From the NCBI GenBank assembly GCA_017307505.1, contig JAFKEE010000026.1, forward strand, positions 62,001 through 126,000: a stretch of 64,000 nt of DNA, in the 5' to 3' direction. Below, piece after piece: positions 57,661-64,000 of the stretch. A program made the position numbers and the translations under genes. The stretch is from Acidobacteriota bacterium. Lineage in GTDB: Bacteria > Acidobacteriota > Terriglobia > Bryobacterales > Bryobacteraceae. A model generated the notes under the pieces. That model saw only the letters and a program-made list of their open reading frames with translations. It searched no databases and was not told where the DNA came from. Within the stretch, counting starts at the first letter, position 1, and each line of letters starts with the position of its first letter.

Positions 57661-57749
57661 CATTCCGGACCGCCAGGAACACTGAGGTCCGCCGTGGCCG
57701 GATCCCAATGCAACAACTTCGGGGCAACGCCTACCCCGGCAGACTCGGG

Positions 57750-58382
57750 CTACGTCCGTCGATAACTGAGCGCCTGCAGCCGGAATCCCCTGTACCGCGC
57801 ATCCACGGCGAGCTGAATCGCATACGGCCCAACCACCAGAAACCGCAGCCACATGGAGATCGAACTCAGGGAACGCAGTAGGTCGGGAGCCAGGCGGTCC
57901 CCATAGAATCGCAGCAGGACGCCCAGCGCCAGGCTCAAAGCCAACTGGGGTCCGAAAATCCACAGCCAGACCCGGTAGGCTTCACTCCAGGACGGCTCAG
58001 ACGTTGAGGTTTCATCCTCCCGGAGCACCGCCAGGCGGAAAGTCCGGAACTTCTTTCGAAAGAGGCGGCGAGTGAGCAGAGCCTGGACACTGAAATACAC
58101 GAGAAAACCTGCGGAGGAGGCCGCGGACAGTTCATTTCTAAAGGCATTTGCCTGCACGGTGACGGCGCCAATGAACAAGAGAAGAAGAGTCGCCAGCAGC
58201 GCGGGCCAGGAGATAGCCCAATATGCAGCGACCTTCTGGCTCCAGGAGAGGGAGATCTCCCACCCCGGCCCGTTGTACGGTTCGTGCCGGACGAAATCGT
58301 AACCGCAATCACACCGGACGGAGTCGGGAGGGTTGGTAATATGGCACGCCGGGCAATCCACAAACCGAGAGTAACGCAACAT
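57750..58382 (-). CDS. Zinc-ribbon membrane protein of unknown function
   Basis: A 210-residue protein. The N-terminus has a short zinc-ribbon type motif (VDCPACHITNPPDSVRCDCG), then four or so membrane spans (WPALLATLLLLFIGAVTV, AGFLVYFSVQALL, WLWIFGPQLALSLALGVLL, WLRFLVVGPYAIQLA). ATG at 58382 has GGAG 7 bases upstream; a longer start is possible but not supported. The family is not recognised. Confidence 0.65.
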   Translation of the reverse strand: MLRYSRFVDCPACHITNPPDSVRCDCGYDFVRHEPYNGPGWEISLSWSQKVAAYWAISWPALLATLLLLFIGAVTVQANAFRNELSAASSAGFLVYFSVQALLTRRLFRKKFRTFRLAVLREDETSTSEPSWSEAYRVWLWIFGPQLALSLALGVLLRFYGDRLAPDLLRSLSSISMWLRFLVVGPYAIQLAVDARYRGFRLQALSYRRT

Positions 58383-58540
58383 TGCGAGTCTCCGGCTTCC
58401 CGGCAATTCCCTCAACGCAGTTCTGTCGCTGAACAATCCGCTCTCAAGGAGCAGCGTTCGCAGCCTGGCCCGGCACGCCTCTGACCTGGGCTGGTGCCCG
58501 CTCGGCAGGAGCGGATTCCCCGAAGCACCACACAACAACA

Positions 58541-58576
58541 CGGCCGGCCCGATTTCAGTTGAAACCGGGCCGGCCG
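58541..58576 (-). terminator. Long perfect hairpin downstream of the small secreted protein gene
   Basis: CGGCCGGCCCG (58541-58551) pairs perfectly with CGGGCCGGCCG (58566-58576); the loop itself can pair as TTTCA/TGAAA. On the minus strand it is followed by TGTTGTTGTG, a partly T-rich tract. It lies 55 bp beyond the stop at 58631 and is a likely terminator of that gene. Confidence 0.7.
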
Positions 58577-58630
58577 CAGGCAGGCGTCATGTGAGTATGA
58601 GGTATCTTGTTTCGAACAGGGTCCTGATGG

Positions 58631-59044
58631 CTACTTCCGGTAGCCGGCCACTACGTTGAGGCTCGCCTTGCGCGCCATCGAAAGCTCCGTCTCCTTCTCG
58701 GCGCGCGACTTGGGCAGACTCATCCCCCTCGAACCGGCGTCCCAGATGTGGGACAAAAAGTACTTGTCGCCATATCGGTTGAACCAGATCTTCGGATTCT
58801 CGTTATTCGTCGTAGTGGACGCCGGCGTGGTGACAACAAGCACGCTTTCGCCTCCGTCAGCCCGGCGAACCAGAGCCACATTGACCGCTGCATGATTCAC
58901 GGTATAGGTCCCGGCCGGCAGAATGTTCTTTCCGACCTGGAATGCAAACGGCGTAGAGAACTCCACTTTTGACGAGCCCTGGGCGTACACGGAAACCGAG
59001 GCCAACAGAGTCGCCATAAGAATGCCGGCAAATCTTGTCTTCAT
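58631..59044 (-). CDS. Small secreted protein of acidobacterial type
   Basis: A 137-residue protein with signal peptide FAGILMATLLASVSVYA. The mature part FSTPFAFQVGKNILPAGTYTV is a pattern I recall from many small acidobacterial exported proteins of unknown function; the rest is beta-rich, with YFLSHIWDAGSRGMSLPKSRAE toward the end. GGAG precedes the ATG by 7 bases. A candidate sigma-54 promoter lies 80-100 bases upstream, facing away from the sigma-54 activator gene at 59331, and a strong terminator follows. Confidence 0.75.
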   Translation of the reverse strand: MKTRFAGILMATLLASVSVYAQGSSKVEFSTPFAFQVGKNILPAGTYTVNHAAVNVALVRRADGGESVLVVTTPASTTTNNENPKIWFNRYGDKYFLSHIWDAGSRGMSLPKSRAEKETELSMARKASLNVVAGYRK

Positions 59045-59131
59045 GGTAATCTCCACCTTCTGTATTTCTGCTGGAACCTCCCGATTCGTCCTGGTTCACG
59101 TTCACCGGTCCGTTCCGCACTTCTCAATAGG

Positions 59132-59149
59132 GCAGTTGGCGTGCCAACA
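59132..59149 (-). promoter_or_regulatory. Candidate sigma-54 promoter
   Basis: On the minus strand TTGGCACGCCAACTGCC has GG and GC separated by exactly 10 bases (GG at 59145-59144, GC at 59133-59132), matching the -24 consensus TGGCACG well and the -12 element TTGC only in part (CTGC). Transcription would start near 59120 and read the gene at 59044. The -24 half also lies in the perfect palindrome GTTGGCGTGCCAAC (59135-59148), which could be a protein site instead. Confidence 0.45.
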
Positions 59150-59330
59150 TAGCCCCGTTTGGGTGGAGGACTCGTATGTATATGAGAAAAAAGGACATGA
59201 ACATCCCATATAAAAACACAGTCTCTTTCCCTGATGCTGGAGATTGTCAAGAAGGATACTTCCGGCCAACCGATTGGATAATTCCCCCTCTCCTCCGCGC
59301 CTAACCCGCCTTATACTGCTAGGCAGGAAA

Positions 59331-61208
59331 ATGTCGGCGCGAGTGATCGCCATCGACGGGCCCAGCGCGGGGCACTCCCAGCGCCTCGAAGGTGATTTAC
59401 TCTCCATCGGGCGGGAATCCTCGAATGGGCTTTGCCTGGATGATCCGACCGTCTCACGGCAACACTGCGAATTGCGCCTTGGAGAGGCCGGATGGACGAT
59501 CACCGATCTGGAAACCCGCAATGGAACATTCGTGAATGGCGTCCCAGTTCGGTCTCGCCTGCTGGCCGACCACGACGAGATCCGGCTTGGGGGATCCCGT
59601 CTGATCTTCGTGCACGACGATTCGGCTGTTCCCACAGGCACGGCCGCAGCCTATGCGCATTGGGGACAGGCCACTCGTACCATCAAGGCTTCACCGTCCG
59701 GCTCCCGCTTTCTCGGTGAGGAGGCGCTGGAGGATGCTCAGTGCCAGGGCAGCCGCTATCGCCACGAACTGGCCGCGCTCCTCAACCTCAGCACTCAAAT
59801 TTCTCAGTCGCGGACTCTGGCCGATTTCGAATGCTACCTGATGGAGTGTGCCTTCACGACAATGCCCGCTGAGGCCGGTGCGCTGCTCCTGACGGATGGA
59901 GAGACAGGTGTCCTGAACGAAGTTCGGGGATGGGGCCGCCAGGGGAGAGGCTGTCCCGCCCCAGCCCTGCCCATGGAAGAGTTGCAGTCCGTGGCGGAGA
60001 AGGGCACCGCCCTCCTCCTGCAGGGCAGCAACCGTGCCACCTCTCTCCTCGCGGCTCCGTTGGCCTCGGCGGAGGCACCGGGCGGAGTCGTCGCCTTGGA
60101 ATCGTCGCCCGGCTCTGATCCATTCGACTCCAGTCACCTGGAATGGCTCTCTGCGGCCTGTGTCATCGCGGCGCCCACGCTGGCAGCGATCCGCCGTTTT
60201 GAGTGGCTGGAGAGTGAGAATCGACGTCTGAGGGAGGAGATGAGCCAACACTGCAATATGGTGGGCGACAGCCCCGCCATGGGTGAACTCCTCCGTCAGG
60301 TAGCCCGCTCAGCGCCCGTCGACACGACCGTTCTGATTCGTGGAGAAACCGGCACCGGAAAAGAACTGGTTGCCCGGGCCATTCACGCCGGCAGCCCGCG
60401 GAGCGGCCGGCCATTCGTTGCGGTGAATTGCGCCACGCTCTCTGAGTCGCTGCTCGAGAGTGACCTCTTTGGACACGAAAAGGGAGCGTTCACCGGCGCC
60501 GTGGCCCAGAAACGCGGCAAGATTGAGATCGCGTCTGGCGGTACCTTATTCCTGGACGAAATTGGAGAGCTTGCGCCCGCGCTGCAAGCCAAGCTCCTGC
60601 GGGTGCTGCAGGAACGCGAGTTTGAAAGGGTAGGCGGCACGCGCTCGATTCGCGCCGACATCCGGTTGGTTGCGGCCACGAACCGCAATCTGGAGGAGGG
60701 CGTCCAGGCCGGAACCTTTCGGCGTGATCTGTACTACCGGATCAACGTCATCACCATTGAGGTGCCGCCCCTGCGGGCACGGCGGGAAGATATTCCCCTG
60801 CTCGCCAGTTACTTCCTGGCTAAATACGCGGGGAAACTGCCGCGGCGCGTTCTTGGCTTTTCTCCGGCGGCGCGCTGGCGTCTCAACGCCTATGACTGGC
60901 CCGGCAATGTGCGCGAACTGGAGAATACCGTAGAACGCGCCATGGTGTTGGGCACGCAGGATCTCATTCAGGTGGAAGATCTGCCGGAGCCGATCCTGGA
61001 GCGGGACCCTCCTCCGGAGATGGGCGAGAGCCGCTACCACGACATTGTGAAGGCAACCAAGCGCAGCCTCATTCTGGCTGCACTCAGTGGAGCCAAGGGA
61101 AATCATCAGGAGGCCGCCCGGCAACTCGGCTTAAACCCGACTTACCTCTCGCGCCTCATCCGGAACCTCGATCTGAAAACGGCAATCGACCCCTCCGCGG
61201 AAAACTGA
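59331..61208 (+). CDS. FHA-GAF-AAA sigma-54 dependent transcriptional activator
   Basis: A 625-residue enhancer-binding protein. Residues 1-95 form an FHA phosphothreonine-binding domain ([21 protein letters not shown]). A GAF-like sensor (about 140-290) follows, then the AAA+ domain with Walker A GETGTGKE near 338, GAFTGA at 385-390 for sigma-54 contact, and [12 protein letters not shown] as Walker B. The C-terminus is a Fis-type helix-turn-helix ([20 protein letters not shown]). The FHA domain suggests control by a Ser/Thr kinase, and such a kinase is encoded 18 bp downstream. Confidence 0.95.
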   Translation: MSARVIAIDGPSAGHSQRLEGDLLSIGRESSNGLCLDDPTVSRQHCELRLGEAGWTITDLETRNGTFVNGVPVRSRLLADHDEIRLGGSRLIFVHDDSAVPTGTAAAYAHWGQATRTIKASPSGSRFLGEEALEDAQCQGSRYRHELAALLNLSTQISQSRTLADFECYLMECAFTTMPAEAGALLLTDGETGVLNEVRGWGRQGRGCPAPALPMEELQSVAEKGTALLLQGSNRATSLLAAPLASAEAPGGVVALESSPGSDPFDSSHLEWLSAACVIAAPTLAAIRRFEWLESENRRLREEMSQHCNMVGDSPAMGELLRQVARSAPVDTTVLIRGETGTGKELVARAIHAGSPRSGRPFVAVNCATLSESLLESDLFGHEKGAFTGAVAQKRGKIEIASGGTLFLDEIGELAPALQAKLLRVLQEREFERVGGTRSIRADIRLVAATNRNLEEGVQAGTFRRDLYYRINVITIEVPPLRARREDIPLLASYFLAKYAGKLPRRVLGFSPAARWRLNAYDWPGNVRELENTVERAMVLGTQDLIQVEDLPEPILERDPPPEMGESRYHDIVKATKRSLILAALSGAKGNHQEAARQLGLNPTYLSRLIRNLDLKTAIDPSAEN

Positions 61209-61226
61209 GGGTAGGAAGAGGCTGTC

Positions 61227-63614
61227 ATGCCGGACGACTGCAACCCGACCGTGCGGATTTTACCCGCCGGGAGCGAGTTGGGCCCCTATTCCGTGGAGGA
61301 GTTGCTGGGCGTTGGCGGCTTCGCGCTCGTCTATCGGGCGACGGACCGGCGCCTGGGGCGGCATGTTGCTCTCAAGGTGGTTGCTGCCGGTGCCGTCCCG
61401 CAGCAGCGTCTGCGTTTGCTGGCGGAGGCGCGTTCGGCCGCGGCTCTCAACCATCCCAACATCGCCACGATCTTTGAAGCCGGTGAGATCGGCAGCGATT
61501 GCTTCATCGCGATGGAGTACGTGGAGGGCAGAACTCTCCGCCACTACCTTCATGCCGCGGCTACGCCCCTTTCCGTGCTGCTCGGCTATCTGCGTCAGAC
61601 GGCCCAGGCGATTGCCAAGGCGCACGCCGCGGGGATTGTGCACTGTGACTTGAAACCGGACAACATCATGGTGACCCCCGACGGCTTGGTCAAAGTGCTC
61701 GACTTTGGCCTTGCCCGCCTGAGTGCGCGATCCAGAAGCTCTGGACACGGGGATGGTGCGTCGGCGGTCACCTCGCGATTGGCGGACAAAAATCGCCCCG
61801 ATTCGCCATGGTTGGAAGGCACGCTGGGGTACATGTCGCCTGAGCAGGCTGCGGGTGTCGCCAAACTGGATGCCCGAACCGACATTTTTTCCTTCGGTTG
61901 CGTCCTGTACGAGGCCGTTGCTCACCGGTGCCCCTTCGCAGCGGAGACAGAGGAGGCAATTCTTTACCGGCTGCGAAGCGAGGCCCCGCCGCCGCTCGCC
62001 CGCTACAGTCCCGGTGTACCCGAGGCCCTGCAGAGCCTGGTCGATAGATGCCTGGAGAAAGATCGCGTCCAGCGCTGCGCCAGCATGGCTGACGTCGAGA
62101 GTGCCCTGTCGGCGATTCTGTCGGCGATGCTTGCCGGTCCGCCAACTTCCTGGGTCCGCCGGCGGTGGGTTCTCCTTGTGGCGGCTTCGGCGGCGATTCC
62201 TGCTCTCTGGCTCATCGGCCTTCTGCGAGGGCCCCCCGCCTTCGAACCTCGGACAATTGCTGTGATCCCCTACACGAATGGGGCGGGTGGGACAGATACC
62301 ACTTACCTGGCGGATGGCATCGGTGAGGGCATTATCAACGCGCTGACACAGACGCCGGGCTTGAGGATTATGGCCCGCAGCTCCAGCTATCGATTCCGCG
62401 GCGAGCAGATCGATGTCCGGAAAGCGGCACGGCGCCTGGAAGTCGGGCTCCTTGTCCTGCTCTCGGTGGTCCGAACCGGAGATCAGTTGAGGGTGACGGT
62501 GGATCTTGTGGCCGCCGACGGAGCGCAGCTCTGGATCCAGACCTACCGTCCCATGCTCACTGACCTGGCCGCACTGGAAACCGGCATTGCCGGCGAAGTG
62601 GCCCATCGGGTCGGTGCGCAGCTGTCCGAAATCGAGCTTGCCCGCCTGGCCAAAGCCGCCCGCGTCAAACCCGAAGCCTACGACCGGTTCCTGCGCGGCC
62701 GCTACCAGCAGCGGCTGTATACCTTGGAGAGCATGATCCAGGCGGCAGCCCACTACGAGCAGGCCGTAGCCATTGATCCGGCCTTCGCCCTGGCGCACGC
62801 CGAACTGGCCAACGTGTACCGCTATCTCAGTGGCTCCGGCGCGAAAGACGCATCCAGCACGTTGCCCCGGGCCGAGGCTTCGGCGCGCAGGGCTCTGGCT
62901 GCCGATGCCGATCTGGCGGACGCACACGTGGCGCTGGCGGAGATCCGCAAGGACCGCTGGGATTGGCCCGGAGCGGAGAGCGAGTACAGGAAGGCGCTCG
63001 ACCTGAACTCCAATCTTGCATCCGCCCACCAGGGATATGCGATCTTTCTCGGAGTGATGGGCCGGCACGAGGCAGCGATCTCCGAGATCCGGCGAGGCCT
63101 TGAGCTGGACCCCCTCGGCCTGCCGATGATGGTGCACAGCGGAGCGGTCTATTACAACGCGCGCCGCTTTGGCGACGCGCTCGCCGCCTTGCAGAGGGCC
63201 GCCGAAGTGGATCCCCAGGCTCCGGCGCCCTGGGCCTGGATTGGGATGACGCAGGCCGCGGCCGGCCGGTACAAAGAGGCGGTCCAGGCCTACGAGAAAG
63301 CCGCGGAGTTCGGCGACCACACCGCTTCGACTCAGTGTTACTACTCCTTCTCTCTCGCCCGAGCCGGCCGCGGTCAGCAGGCGGCCCGGTTGCTGGATCG
63401 TATCCGTCAATCCAGCGAGTTTGTGCCGCCGTCCACAATGGCCATTGCCTACCTGGGCGTTGGACGCCAGGATCTCGCGGTCTACTGGCTCCACCTCGCC
63501 TACGAACGTAAAGACCCACTGCTGCAGTACATCAGCGTCGAGCCGCATTTTGACGGACTGGGTAGAGACGCGGCCTTCCGGGCACTTCTGCGCGCCATCG
63601 GCCTGCGCCGCTAA
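61227..63614 (+). CDS. Ser/Thr protein kinase with TolB-like and TPR domains
   Basis: A 795-residue membrane kinase. The kinase domain (about 20-290) has the glycine loop GVGGFALVYRA, Lys50 in VALKVV, the catalytic loop HCDLKPDN with Asp141, and DFG with Asp159. The loop reads HCD instead of HRD, marking a non-RD kinase. A single span lies near residues 312-333. The outer part has a CadC/TolB-like domain (RTIAVIPYTNG to WIQTYRPM) and then TPRs (residues about 480-780). It is 18 bp after the FHA activator and likely co-transcribed, making it the natural candidate kinase for that activator. Confidence 0.93.
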   Translation: MPDDCNPTVRILPAGSELGPYSVEELLGVGGFALVYRATDRRLGRHVALKVVAAGAVPQQRLRLLAEARSAAALNHPNIATIFEAGEIGSDCFIAMEYVEGRTLRHYLHAAATPLSVLLGYLRQTAQAIAKAHAAGIVHCDLKPDNIMVTPDGLVKVLDFGLARLSARSRSSGHGDGASAVTSRLADKNRPDSPWLEGTLGYMSPEQAAGVAKLDARTDIFSFGCVLYEAVAHRCPFAAETEEAILYRLRSEAPPPLARYSPGVPEALQSLVDRCLEKDRVQRCASMADVESALSAILSAMLAGPPTSWVRRRWVLLVAASAAIPALWLIGLLRGPPAFEPRTIAVIPYTNGAGGTDTTYLADGIGEGIINALTQTPGLRIMARSSSYRFRGEQIDVRKAARRLEVGLLVLLSVVRTGDQLRVTVDLVAADGAQLWIQTYRPMLTDLAALETGIAGEVAHRVGAQLSEIELARLAKAARVKPEAYDRFLRGRYQQRLYTLESMIQAAAHYEQAVAIDPAFALAHAELANVYRYLSGSGAKDASSTLPRAEASARRALAADADLADAHVALAEIRKDRWDWPGAESEYRKALDLNSNLASAHQGYAIFLGVMGRHEAAISEIRRGLELDPLGLPMMVHSGAVYYNARRFGDALAALQRAAEVDPQAPAPWAWIGMTQAAAGRYKEAVQAYEKAAEFGDHTASTQCYYSFSLARAGRGQQAARLLDRIRQSSEFVPPSTMAIAYLGVGRQDLAVYWLHLAYERKDPLLQYISVEPHFDGLGRDAAFRALLRAIGLRR

Positions 63615-63666
63615 ACGCCGGCACCGCGTCTCTTCCGCCCACTGGTCCCGCCGATGACGCGAGTGA

Positions 63667-63888
63667 TCACAGATCGAAGTAGTACAATTTCCCGTCGTCA
63701 CTGCCGGCGGCCAGCACCGTCCCCTCTCGGTTGATGGCGATGGGCCAGTTCATATCTGTGGTCGGATACTGCCAAAGCTCGTGCCCATCCCCGTCGAACA
63801 CGAGGAATGCGGACGGGTCTCCGGGCGGGAACCCGTCCGCGATGGCGATCCATGTGCGGTGAGAATTGCAGTGCTGCGTGGAACCGGC
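63667..63888 (-). pseudogene. C-terminal fragment of a beta-propeller protein
   Basis: The minus strand encodes 73 residues ending in a normal stop: AIADGFPPGDPSAFLVFDG, then ELWQYPTTDMNWPIAINREG and AAGSDDGKLYYFDL, which look like the last blades of a PQQ/WD40-type propeller. An in-frame TAG at 63889-63891 closes it upstream; beyond it the same frame stays open to near the window edge but reads like unrelated sequence. It is probably a decayed gene or an insertion scar. Confidence 0.5.
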
Positions 63889-64000
63889 CTAATCTTTCGC
63901 CCGCAAGCCCCATGCGTGGACCGCCCCGGTAATCCCGCGGGCCACCCGGCGGTTTGATGCGCAGCTTAACTCCTTGAGCTTTTGAACACGATTTAGAAAA

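Noticed and set aside
57469-57963. 164-codon minus frame overlapping the zinc-ribbon protein end
   Set aside because: It overlaps a better-supported gene in another frame and has no recognisable content or ribosome binding site.
61260-63701. 813-codon minus frame opposite the Ser/Thr kinase
   Set aside because: Shadow of the kinase gene; no motif, no ribosome binding site.

Overview
The window looks like chromosomal DNA of an acidobacterium of the Solibacter/Bryobacter/Paludibaculum type. This is inferred from high GC with strong G/C third codon positions, a MacB/FtsX permease of the acidobacterial orphan (ADOP) type without an ATPase, a PEP-CTERM protein, two paralogous secreted DUF1080 proteins, secreted proteins with carboxypeptidase-regulatory-like domains, and an FHA/sigma-54 activator beside a TPR Ser/Thr kinase. 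Nothing was searched against databases; family names rest on recognised motifs.

Layout. 0-5.7 kb: tail of an unknown gene, a two-gene ABC-2 type exporter, a secreted prolyl oligopeptidase and a GH53 galactanase. 5.8-12.4 kb: recO, glyQ, glyS and pyruvate phosphate dikinase, closed by a strong terminator. 12.4-22.6 kb: a conserved hypothetical with an Ada-like HRPC motif, a secreted hydrolase, a UbiX-type flavin prenyltransferase, a PEP-CTERM protein, DUF1080, aceE, a DUF2520-like oxidoreductase, uvrB and a BrkB/YihY membrane protein.

22.6-33.9 kb is an accessory region, AT-richer by eye. It holds a chain of overlapping small ORFs of unknown function, a decayed IS1182-like transposase, a divergent GH57-like protein, a broken IS630 transposase and, between these, a probable cluster made of a 9-cysteine secreted peptide, two secreted regulatory-domain proteins and a membrane-anchored thioredoxin-like protein. 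This is the best candidate for an undescribed system.

33.9-41.0 kb carries a lysine/diaminopimelate operon in the order dapE-like, asd, lysC, dapB, dapA, dapD (succinylase route). Its first ORF begins with a 314-residue extension built partly from 108-bp tandem repeats, and its ribosome binding site sits in a hairpin loop. 40.9-45.8 kb is a converging five-gene glycan operon (GT2, GT2, DUF2304, TPR membrane protein, GT4). 45.9-49.3 kb holds a MetE-like protein, a TolB-like propeller, a second DUF1080 protein and msrA. 49.3-52.4 kb holds a GH5 enzyme, a DUF6526 protein, a small secreted protein and a class 3 lipase. 52.5-57.5 kb holds the orphan permease and a GH92 alpha-mannosidase.

57.7-64 kb holds a zinc-ribbon membrane protein, a small secreted protein preceded by a candidate sigma-54 promoter, the FHA-GAF-sigma-54 activator, the Ser/Thr kinase and a broken beta-propeller fragment at the edge. 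Together the genes suggest a soil heterotroph degrading plant and microbial polysaccharides (GH53, GH5, GH92, GH57-like, DUF1080), with ordinary housekeeping genes interrupted by one mobile-element-rich insertion. No tRNA, rRNA or CRISPR array was seen.
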